The position numbers and the translations under genes were made by a program. 64,000 bases of DNA, taken from positions 236,758 to 300,757 of the forward strand of contig JBBHKE010002613.1 in the NCBI GenBank assembly GCA_037447655.1, in the 5' to 3' direction. Under the pieces are notes generated by a model. The model worked only from the letters and a program-made list of their open reading frames with translations. It had not been told where the DNA came from and searched no databases. This stretch comes from Zygnema cylindricum. Its lineage: Eukaryota; Streptophyta; Zygnematophyceae; Zygnematales; Zygnemataceae. How positions within the stretch are numbered: position 1 is the stretch's first letter; each line of letters opens with the position of its first letter. This document shows positions 11,918 through 23,000 of the stretch, one piece after another.

Positions 11918-14037
11918 ATTAACATGCCCTAATCTGGCTTTTCGATTAAAATTAGTGTTCGGCTCCAACAAATGAATACAAGGGTAAAGATATTCCGATT
12001 GTATATATGTTTGTATGTAGGAAAATAAAACACGTTCACAAGTTAGTCACGTACGGATACAAATTACACTTTCAAAATATTCGGACATTATCGAATGTTA
12101 ACGCACCAATACCAACTTGTTCAAATTCACATTATTGTATAGAAAAAGACCAGTCGTACATGTAGGGGACACTTAAGATGATACCTTTTCTATGTTAGTC
12201 CCTAGTAGTGTGGTCCTCGTCTTCTTGCAAGTTTTTGTACTCGAAAGGTTTGTTCTTACGGTTGTACTTTACGAGTAGCGAGGTATGACTTATTAAATGT
12301 TACCTCTTATTGAATGGTACATACATGTTGAACAACCACATAGCCTTTTTCTTTGCAATTGCTAGTTGTGACATCACGTAGTAAGATTTGATTTATTACG
12401 AGGTCATTTTAACATTTTGAACTGACATTCCTAACAATGGTCCACTACACCTGTAAATGGAAAATTTTCTCTGCACAGAGCAAATTTCGGGATTGCAAAT
12501 TTCGGGGATTATTGCAGATTACGGATCAGTAGTTTCAGTTCATTCTGAATGGACAACTTTGCCTCCAATGTCTCGTCGTTTTCAACATGTACGTAATAAT
12601 GGTCACTGAGAAGGAAAATCAATTATCTTTAGAACATTTTCCAACAACAGATACAGCCAGTATGTTTGTCCCATACGTTCAAACAATGTTCAAAGTTTTA
12701 AAGAAGTGTACACGAACGAAAAGGCTGGAGCATTCCGGGAACGTCGTGACTTAATTTTTTCATACCACAATTCTGAGAATACATGACCGCCTCATACTTC
12801 AGCAATACATGTGATGATTTTCTTCGGTTTTATTTTTTTTGTTACTTTGTGAAATTTCAGAAAAATTTAGTCCCCGACATTGTGTAGTATGACAACAACA
12901 AAATTCTAAGGATCACAACATCCACACACCCAAATCTCATTGGTGTGAACTCTACGTGGTTTCTCACCTCCCAAACACACAAGCGGGATTGATTATTTCA
13001 TTCAGGAGGAGTTTTTGCAAGTCCCTTTTCTCTAAAACGGAGGACTTTTTGATTCAATGAAATTGTCCTTGTGCTTCATATCAGAAATCGAGAACGTGTA
13101 CCGACAAATTTCATTGCTCAGTATCAACATGCCAGCAGTTTACGGAAACGTAACTTTGGTATAATAGCATGGAATCAGCAAGATATATATGGCCGAGGAC
13201 AACTATCATAAGGTGCATTCTCATCATAAAGCTTTCGCTACACTGTAGTACGTATCAGCTTTTATGAGAACATACTTCTTGTTGCGATGGATATGCGCTA
13301 TTAATGTTCTTTTCTCAACGGTAAACACATTCTTAGGGTGCGTTCTTATCGGAACAAAAGAAGTTACGTGTTTCATTGTACACTATCATAAATATTAAAT
13401 GTAGGATAATGCAACAAATAGCTTTCTGTTCAGATGGGAACGAACCTGAGAATATCTTTACCATAAAAAATCTATAATACCAAGTGTGATCCCAGCGAAA
13501 CAGATAGTTGATACTTTCATAGCAGGTAATATTTACAACAACGTGAAAACAGAAGGCTTTACGTTCTTACATTCCCACCACTAATGACAGTTCAACTTCC
13601 GACAGTAATACACACTATTAGTACCAGAATATTTTACCCTATTGACGTACGAAATATAATAATCCCCCAATTCCTAGTTACAGATAGTCAAAACATGAAA
13701 CTACATGTCTACTATATATAAAATGGCTATTGGCACACAACCATGCAAAACAAACCTCATGAACATCAACCCCAAAAAAAAATCGGCAAATTTTATTCAA
13801 CGACATATATACAAAAAAATACGATGGTAAAACCACGAGTTTGCACCAATACCTTTTGACATCTATCTACGATTTCCCAAACTCATTCAGAGTCTGTGAG
13901 CCCCTCGTTATTTTCACGCTTCAAATACCGTTTTATAGTGAATTGTTATTTTCACAATTCAAAATAGTGAATTTTTATTTTTCACGCTTCAAAAATCGTT
14001 TTACACTGATTGGTAGTTTCATAATTCAAAAAACGTT
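11918..14037. other. Intergenic, nothing recognised
   Basis: About 2.1 kb of AT-rich sequence between the repeat cluster and the 3' end of PEX2. I see no domain-bearing frame, RNA gene or clear repeat. The last few hundred bases carry short degenerate repeats around TTTTCACGATTCAAAAACCG (about 13960-14080), partly overlapping the PEX2 3' UTR side. Confidence 0.4.
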
Positions 14038-17000
14038 TTATGCTGACTTGGTAGTTTCACGATTCAAAAACCGTTTTATGCTAACAACCTCACACTTACA
14101 TCGAGTACAACGGAATCGTACATCTGCAATAGTTCGAGTGCGAATACAATAATAACAGAAAACGTGGTTACATGGAACTGCTTCATAAGGCACACTGGCG
14201 GGATTTTTTTCACATATGGGACAAGCCTCGTCTGGAAGAGTATTACCAGAAGATCGGTCGTTGGAAAAAGGATATGCTAATACTTGCTTTAAAGAACCGA
14301 TATTAAGCAAAGGGAGAAGTAAGAGAAGCAATTCCTGCATCACATAACACGACACCAAATTAAGGAAAACGAAAACGTTTTTTTTACTCATGATTCTCCT
14401 GGTTATTTGTAAAGAAATGAAAGATTTATGCACAATTTTGGCTTGAAAACGGATAATTGGGCAACTTATTTCATGAATAACAGACGCCGACTCGATAAAA
14501 TGAGCGTTATCAGCAATTATCAAGGCTTTTCCTGTGCGATCTTAATAGAAAAAAGTTAAAAGGAATTATCCAAACGACGACGAAGCAAACCAAACTCGTT
14601 ACCACCGATTCTTACTCCAATAGAGGTCGCAAAACTTACCGGAAACTCATTCAACAAACCAAACCAGATTCCCCACTACCAATTCTTACTCCAACAGAGA
14701 CAGTAGAAATAAAACTTACCGAAAACTCGTTCCATACAAGCTGACGGTTCATATACTCAAAGCTCACAGCTCGACTCATTGTGGCACGTTCATAAACAAG
14801 TCGGGCACCAAGCAAGCGTTCTACCAGGCTCCGATATCTGCACCAAATTGCTAATGACCCAATATTAAAACCCTGAAAAATCCTAAATCTGATGTTAACA
14901 CCATACAGCTTTCATCGCAATTTGATGTCAATGTGAATGAATCAATGACTTCCTGTTCCCTTCAAATCTTCGAATCAATAGTAAGTCTAATATTTGCATC
15001 CACTAAACATATCATCACTGAGATCTCTTTCACAAAACATTGCCTACCGTTTCTTGTGGCAAATAACAAAACAGCTCCTGGTATCCTCTGCATTTCCTGT
15101 TTTATGATTTGGCACACATAACTGATGTAACGTTGTCCGAACAGAATTCAAATTCCGAGGGGTGCAATCTGTTTTCATGAGTATCCGGTTTTTTGTACTC
15201 ATCGATGTAATTACAAAAGTACATCTTGTTTAAATTTCACAATACTCCAATCTTATTTATCCGTTCTTAATTTATTTCAACATAGAGCGTTATGTAATAC
15301 ATATGTTCTTTTATTGACCCAAAAACTTTTAAATTCATTGACATGGGTTACTTGCCACATCATTCATGTTGTAATGAAATTTTCAGTTTAAGAATAGTCA
15401 ATACTGAAACTTTACCAGTATAGCGTCGAATAATTTGCAAGTTACAGGCTAATCCATGACAGCACATTCTGCAAAATTCTTTTTAAATGGTCCATTTGCT
15501 GAAAGTTATTAACCATGTGTTTACTCTTACTTGTCAGCCAGGGATAAACACTTACGGGGATAGTAAACACACGGCATGATAAATTACCGACAGAGGACAA
15601 AAAGGGGTGCTGATTCAGTCACATGAAGTTGCTGAATACCTGCTAGCTAGTCTCGCATAAAAAAAACAAAGAGACGTGGGCAATTTTCAAACGCTTGACA
15701 AAATAGCGTTAAGAAAAAAACAATTAATATGAAATACGCAATTTATGTTGAAGGCCCAGGAAAAACCGGCAAGGTATAGTGTCATTAACACTAACAGTAA
15801 TACACCGTTTTATGACTGACCTTCCAGTACGAAGAAAAACAAAAAGGTTCAATGTTGCCAAAATATTCAGAATGCTTTCAGAAGATTGCAGAAGCCTCCA
15901 AGCTCTCCAACTCCACGACTCCTGCAAAATAATGAAGGAAAAAAGGGGAGAAAATGAACTCTTGCAAACATAATCACCAGATCCCAAATTTTTTTGTTCT
16001 CCATTCAGGTAAATCTATTGATTGTTTTACACATTCGGAGGTTAGAGGCCAAACATTTTCACCAAAACGTTGCAATTAAAATAAGCTGTTGATGACTAAT
16101 TCGCAGGCTGACTGTCTTCACAAACCTCGAAAGACATAAATTTTCAGATTTTAGAATTCTCTTCACAACCCTACAGTCACAATGGACCTGAATTTTCCAC
16201 ACACACATATGAGTAGAGACAAAAACTCATACACACCTTTGAAATACTGCCACACTCAGAAACTAGAAATTAGACTGTATGACACTCCCAGTTCTCTCCA
16301 AAAAAGGAGAAGTTATCATGACAGAATGACAAACCAAAGAAGTGACTACACAAGACCTTTTTCTAACCAAGAGCACCCGCAGTAAACCTAGAAGTTTATG
16401 GCATTAAACTACAGAACTAAAACCCAAAACGGCGGTATTTGAAATGAATTGACCAATGTCGACTGTTACGGCCTAGACGACAATCGTAACAAACACCTGA
16501 GAGAGATAAAATACCAACCTGCATGTGTCATAAGAGGAAATTAAAAAGACAGCTACAAAAAGAAAGCAAAAAAAAGAAAGATACAAGAAGAAAGCTACAA
16601 AAAGGAAGCAAAAAAAAAAGGCTACAAAAAAAAGCCACAAAAAAAGCTACAAAAAGAACCTTGAGATGCTTATAAGACCAAAGAAAAAATGAATGAATGA
16701 AAATGGAATTTGGAAGGAATGAAGGGAATGGAGGGAAGGGGGGGAGGGAGGGAGGGGGAACGGGTTTCGGATGGAATGGAATGGATGAAATGGAATGGAC
16801 GGATGGAAGGAAGGAACGGATGGAATGGATGGAATTGATGGAAGGATTGAATGGATTGATGGAATGGATGGGAGGAGGGAGGAGCGATGGAGGGAGGGGA
16901 GGGAGGGGGGGAGGGAGAGGAGAGGGAGAGGAGAGGGAGAGAATGAGGAGAGGGAAGGGAGAGGGAGAGGAGAGGGGAGGGAGAGGGAGAGAGGAGGGAG

Positions 17001-19212
17001 AACACAGATATTTAGTGAGCTCACAACTTTCTTCTAATAAAGAAAGGATATAGTCGAAACACCATACCCAATAGTTTGGATAGGGTCAGCGGGACCCTCC
17101 AGTCCAGTCCTCACTGCAAATTCAAAACACGGCGTCATCTCCACCCTCAAATACTTTAAGAGACCCTAACTGCAGAGGTTTTTTTTAAGGTCAACCCTAA
17201 AATCAGAACCAAACAACGCAAGAAACAATCAGGTGCCACACGTGACGATTTACAACTCAATCCTAACGATGTCATCCATCATTTTCAGCACACTAAATGA
17301 AAAAAATAGTGAAAACATGGACCATAGTGAAGGTGTTCAAGGTAAATGTGGTTGGTGAAAAACATCAGGAAACCAACAAGATCTCCCTTAAACAGACGTT
17401 AAAAAAGCTACTTCAGTAATGTTTCTGAATAATATTTAAGAACCTATCCAACTGACTTACAACTGCCGAATATCCAAACAATGAAGTCTGCTACTGTGGA
17501 AGAAAATCAGCCACAGTAATAAAGCAACAAATGCCAATATTTAACAAAGCAAGACATGACAACAAAAAGGTAAAAGGTTCAGTTGAAAGAAGTCCCAGTC
17601 AAGGTCTCACCTCACCTTGCCCTAATGCTACGAGGGGGGCCATTGCGTGCTCATTGCGGTATCGCAGATTCATTAATGAATTGCCAGGTGTTGGCTTGTC
17701 CTTCCATATTGAAAACCGCCAGATTAAAAGCTCCAGTAGTGCATTCAATTCTGCCTCATAGCGTGATAACAAACCTGGCTGACACACACCCTCAAACAGT
17801 TGAGTCTAAGCCCAAAGAACAAGAGTAATAAAAACGGTCTGTCTAGACTCCTGAACGGAGTCTAGACAAAACGGCATTTAACAGGGCCAGATCAATGCTT
17901 CAGTAATGCATTAAATTCTGTCTCATAGCGCGGTAATAACCTGGCTGACACATGCCAACAAACAGTCATGTCTAAGCCCCAAAAACATAGTAGTAAAAAC
18001 GGTGTTCCTTGACTCCGACCTTACAAAAAAAAAGCATTGCAGTAATGATTGCAAAATGAATTAAACAAATGGTTCCTTCAGATGATACTCTGACAAAAAA
18101 ATGGTCCTAAAAAATACCAAATGGTGGCAAACAAACAAAGACAAATCGAATTTCTCAACGCACAACCACCTCAAGCATATAAACAAAGCTCCAAAGCCTT
18201 AGAAGAATTCCTATGATTTTTTAACGCATACAACCTAAACTTGTACTGCCAATGTGTGAACAAACGACTGTTTTCAACATCAACAAGAACTGGATCAAAG
18301 TGAGGTAACTGCTCATAAGGAAAAAATACTTGCGAAAATCTTGTGATGTCTGTTGCTTTCTTACTCTAACAAGAGAAAACATCTTCAAAAACTGTTCTCG
18401 GAGCATTGCTGTCATTTCCACATCCAATCGTGCGGCATCCATTTGGTTCACTCGAAGAACATGAAGGGGAGGAAAATGCTGGCCAGAAAAAAAGTTATTT
18501 CATTATTCTACAGTTATTTATCTATTCTATTTATTTTCAAGGGTCGAGCAGAAAATTGAGGGTGAAGGATAAAAAATTAAATCAATCGCACATTTTTCCA
18601 AGTCCAGCCCCTTTCTGAACAAAAAGAAAAGGTTTACACCAGCTTAGACTGGCTGCAAAAAAGTCAAATTTTGGCCAAGCTCAAGCAACAAACAGAAAAA
18701 AAGGTCCTGAGAAATGTTGCAAACCATGACAGTTTTTTTTTTTTTTTCTTTTAAACTACACTCATAAAGAACAAGAAAATGAGTTACGAACGTGAGATAA
18801 ATTAGAGACTCGACAACATCCTTTTTTCCAGCTCCATTTCAGTAAAGAAATATGAAATATCTCTTTGCCACCAACAAAACAGTCCTAACTTGCATTATTA
18901 TATCTATTTTAAACCTTCAACAACAAAAGGCAGAAAACCTTCCACTTTCAAAGTTGAAAACACTAGAATTCAAACTTAAAAAAAATACAAATAAAAATCC
19001 TCCAAAAGGCTTGCTAGTTTTTTCAGAATACCAGAGAGTAAAATAAAAGAAAACATCCTCCAGAAGGTTGTAAAGGACCGTCAACTCACTCTAAACTGTT
19101 GTCTAAGGCCCTGCACTTCTGCTTCGTGTCTCGACCAAGTCTGTAGCCAGGGAGCCCTCTGTGAGGGACTGCTTCCAGAAAGTGGAGCCACCGATGGCTC
19201 TGCAGCGTCCAT
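14038..19212 (-). CDS. PEX2: Peroxin-2, peroxisomal RING E3 ligase (one short exon not found)
   Basis: PEX2 is a peroxisomal membrane RING protein that, with PEX10 and PEX12, ubiquitinates the import receptor PEX5. Exons on the minus strand: 19212-19090 (start ATG), 18478-18365, 17778-17616, 17113-17068, then one unplaced short exon, 15921-15821, 14837-14720, 14334-14038. Diagnostic segments in order: VNQMDAARLDVEMTAML, LLIWRFSIWKDKPTPGNSLM, VRTGLEGP, FLRTGRYRSLVERLLGARLV, SRAVSFEYMNRQLVWNEFS, LLLLLLPLLN. A C-terminal C3HC4 RING follows (CPIC, CNHVFCYYC, CTRC). These match plant PEX2 closely. Placed exons give about 320 aa; the missing piece should be about 20-25 aa between 17068 and 15921, entering in phase 2 and leaving in phase 0. 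A tandem duplication beside the 14720 donor copies that splice site into the intron. It is divergently paired with the fusion gene at 20 kb. Confidence 0.93.
16685..17005. repeat. Purine-rich GGA/GAGG minisatellite inside a PEX2 intron
   Basis: Over 300 bp of almost pure purine on the plus strand, with GGAATGGAT words at the left grading into GGGAGGGAGAGG at the right. On the transcribed PEX2 strand it is a long pyrimidine tract within the intron holding the unplaced exon. Long frames here are low-complexity artefacts. Confidence 0.9.
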
Positions 19213-20002
19213 TTCGACAGACGAAGGGAGAGGCAGAGGGAGAGAGAGAGGGAGAGGGAGAGGAAAAAAACGTTCACTTTAACTCTTCACGTGACATGAA
19301 CCAAAATAAAGTTTACTGTGAACCAAAATAAAGGTTTCTGGTGAAACAAAATAAAGTTTGCCGTGAAACAGAATAAAGTATGGCGTGAAACAAAATAAAG
19401 TATGGCGTGAAACAAAATAAAGTATGGCGTGAAACAAAATAAAGTATGGCGTGAAACAAAATAAAGTATGGCGTGAAACAAAATAAAGTATGGCGTGAAA
19501 CAAAATAAAGTATGGCGTGAAACAAAATAAAGTATGGCGTGAAACAAAATAAAGTATGGCGTGAAACAAAATAAAGTATGGCGTGAAACAAAATAAAGTA
19601 CAGTACTGTAGTACCAAAATAAAGTAGTACAAAAGTGAAGAATGGCGTGACAGTTGATTCCGTTGAAATTGAAAGCTCTCCAGAACTCCAGCTCTCTTCT
19701 GCAGCGCTCGGTTCGGCTCCTTTGTCGCACAGGTGGCTCATTAGGGATAAATCTCGTTTTTCCCTCCACCTTTGCGAGAACCTGCACGTATTATCTCTAC
19801 TTTTGCGGCCACGATGGTTTTCTATTCAGTAGAGGGAGGACTAAAAGCCTGAAAATCATTTCTGGAGGGACCATTCTCTTTCGGCCACTTTCAGCTGGAA
19901 CACGTGTCTTCCAACCTTTTGCTAACTAGTGCTGCTGAAGATTTTTGCTATTAGCAAATAAAGCAGAAACGAGAAAAAGTCTCAAATTAACCATTTGGCA
20001 AG
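19213..20002. promoter_or_regulatory. Divergent intergenic region between PEX2 and fusion gene 1
   Basis: A 790-bp gap separates the two outward-facing start codons (PEX2 at 19212, fusion gene at 20003), so it should hold both promoters and 5' UTRs. It contains a purine-rich block at 19220-19262, the 22-bp repeat array, and a TACAGTACTGTAGTA palindrome at about 19599-19613. No TATA-like element is convincing. The promoter role is inferred from gene arrangement. Confidence 0.5.
19290..19600. repeat. 22-bp tandem array, ten identical copies plus degenerate leader
   Basis: Ten identical 22-bp units occupy 19381-19600, each containing GGCGTGAAACAAAATAAAG. About four diverged units lie to the left (19290-19380). 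Because 22 is not a multiple of 3 and the unit lacks stop codons on the minus strand, all three minus frames stay open across it, giving spurious Phe/Tyr/His-rich frames of 117-166 codons. The perfect identity implies recent expansion or homogenisation. Confidence 0.95.
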
Positions 20003-23000
20003 ATGAATCTAGGGTACTATAATGGTCAAAATTCTGATCCGTACTATAATGGTCAAAATTCTGATCCTGCACTTCACTGCTTAATAAATTTTCTCCAGCC
20101 CTATCCGTCCGGCTTGGGGTTCGACAAAGTTATCCAGCATTTGAGACAAAATGGATTTGAAGTGGGAAAATTCACTAGTTTTCTTTCAAGGTATCCACAA
20201 ACATTTCTTGTGGACCACCAGAATCACAATGTTAAACTCAGCCTTCCACCTACCTTTAAACCTCCTCCTGCCTTTAACCCTCCTCCTGCCTTTAACCCTC
20301 CTCCTGCCTCCAATAACGGGTCAACAGTGCCCTTTTCTCATTTGGTACAAGCCAAGGTTGCAGCAAATGCAGCTGCCATTCTTGGCCCAAATGCAAATGA
20401 TCCAGTGCTTGTCAGTTTAGTGACTCTATTGCAACCTTATCCCACTGGATTGGATTTAGGGACAGTCGGGCTTCACCTGAAAAACAACAGGTACGAGGTA
20501 GGAAAACTAATGAGTTATTTGTCGACCTTTCCAGGCATCTTTTCTATCAATGCGCAGAAACAGACCGTGAGATTATTGCAGCCCGACAGTGCTCCTCCGC
20601 ACAACTTGTTGAGGAAAAACTTGTCTTCTCAGACTCAGAATCTGGCAGGAGCAGGAACAGGAATACTCAAGAACAGGGTGTATGTGAATGGCACAAGCAG
20701 CGGTAATGGTTCTACACAGCACTCAGTTTCAGTTCCAGGCAGTCATAGCACAAGCAGTAGTAGCTTTTCCATGCCGTCAGTTTCAGTTTCCGGCAGCCAT
20801 GGCACGAGCAGTGGTAGCTTTTCCATGCAGTCGCTTTCAGTTTCAGGCAGCAAAAACGGTGTCTCTATTGTTGCCAAGTACAGCGAAATTGAAGCCGCTA
20901 TTCAGCAGCTCTCCACTTGTTCAATGTTGGCAATGGATTGCGAAGGAGTCGACCTCAGTAGCACTGGAGAGCTTTGCCTCCTCCAGGTATAGTAACTTGT
21001 GTTATGCCGTTTCGTATTTCTCTTTCGACTTTCATTGTGTCGTTTCTCTGCCAACTGTCTCAACTGAGAGCTTGTGCCTCCTTCAGGTATAGTACCTGTC
21101 GCCAATTCGTGTTTCTTTTTGAAGTGATTTTTTCATTATAAACTGCCAATTATTAATCTGACTAGCTGCCAGGATAAGCTGCGGAGAGTGAAAAAAATAG
21201 AGTGGAGTTTTTGATTTGCTGTAGGTCTCTTGTTCGCTATTTATGGTCGATATGCCTAAGGCTGAATTTGGCTCAAGCTCTATATCAAAGGCATTACTTG
21301 CCAAATTATCAGTGTCTTTCGATTGTTTTTTTTTTCTTTTTGCATTTTGATTTTTCCTGCATGCTATCTGTAAGGTTTTTTAGGGGTTCTTTTGGGTTTT
21401 AGGGTTTTCCAGGGTTTTTAGGGTTTGGTAGTGTTTTACAGGGCTCGTTAGAGTTGTTGTTAACAATCCTCTTGTCCTTTGTTTTCTGGTTTTGCTCTAC
21501 TGCCTTTCAGCTTGCAACTCCCAATCAGGTTTTCTTGTTCGACTTCGTCTCCATGAATGAGGTGACGTCAGGATATGCGATCACTAAGCTGGAGCCCATT
21601 CTGGGAGAGACTTCGAAGATGTTAAAAATTTTGCATGACTGCCGCCAAGACAGCGCTGCCCTGTGGCACCAGCACCAGGTCCTCCTTTCCCACGTTTTCG
21701 ATACCCAGGTAGCCTTTTTCACTCTTTTGTAGGGGTTTTTTTTGGTTTCTACCGGGGGTTTTTCTCGATTGTGGCATCATTTTTCATAGTTTTCTGCGAA
21801 GGAGGTTTGAAAATTGGACAGAATTACTGACGCTGGGTTTTAAACTAATCAAAAGCGACCAAGTTGTTTTGTTCAGTTCCGTTTCTCTCTCTTCTCAGTC
21901 AATGTTGGCTCCACTGCATTATGCAAAAGGCATGGTTATATTTTGCCATTGATTTCCATTCCCTCCAGAATTGCACAACACTACATGCAGGGAGAAATGA
22001 AATATATATCTTAATGTTTACCTTCATGTTTGTGCGCCAAGCTTCCAGCCTATACCTACTGCAGGAATTTGGATTTCCTTAGTCCGACATGGATTGAACA
22101 GTAAACATAGCGTTGCGCAGTAAACATAACGTGAAAACCGGAGTTGCATTTGCTGATCTTACTTTTAAAAGATATTAAAAAATCACGATAAAAGAAGCAA
22201 GCAAATCTTGTAAGGTGCGACGGATGACTGTAAAGCTTGGCGGATGTGATGAAGTTTGTGATGCGGAAAATCATAACAAGTTGTGGAAGTTTCCATGTTT
22301 CGTCGCTACAACTGTGTTTGACATTTGGCTAAGTTGTGGCTACACTTACTTTTTATTTCTGGAAGTTATGCACCCGGATTGACACGGGTTACGGTGGCAA
22401 CACATTATTTTAACTCATTATTGTTCCTTCAAAAGTACAATACATGCTTTTAAGAAAAGTTCAAATTCTAGAAAATTTCAAAAAAAGTGGTTTTAATTCA
22501 ACGTAAATTACTAAATTCCGAACGATAATTGTAATTCAATATCGCTAAAGAAAAGAAAATAATTATTTCATCTATATTTCATTGGACGCCTAAAGTACAA
22601 TATCTTAGATGCACTTTGCGCCTAATCTTTAATTTCTTTCTTTGTAGGTATTTTGCGTGTGCGCATTGCTTGTTTGAATTGGTATTTAATTTATAGTTTA
22701 CTTTGTATTAAGTGTGTACTTAACGTGCTTTATTCGTGCTTGTATTACACTTGCATGTGAACTGTTTTTACATACACTTCTTGTTTACAATACAGTTCAA
22801 ATTGCAATAAAATTCTTTTGGCTTTGTTTTCAAATTTTGAACGCTAACTGTGGTTTAAACACTGTTGTTTATGGGATGTCAAATCCGATTTATTTGCGTC
22901 AAAGTTATTGAAGATAGGCATGTTCAAGGAGTTGAAAGGGTAACATGGAGTATTATTTACTATCTGTGTGTTCCATCCTCTTCCTCGCCTCTCATTCATG

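Noticed and set aside
13841-14152. 103-codon plus frame opposite the PEX2 last exon
   Set aside because: Antisense shadow of the RING-coding exon and its 3' flank.
16647-17053. Open frames of 111-125 codons in a GGA tract
   Set aside because: Simple-sequence artefact inside a PEX2 intron.
19290-19600. CRISPR-like array
   Set aside because: Head-to-tail tandem repeat with no spacers, in a eukaryotic intron-rich context.
19279-19787. Three overlapping minus frames of 117, 142 and 166 codons
   Set aside because: Direct consequence of a stop-free 22-bp repeat; the same peptide appears in all three frames.
21380-21440. True interstitial telomere
   Set aside because: Too short and irregular; recorded only as telomere-like words.
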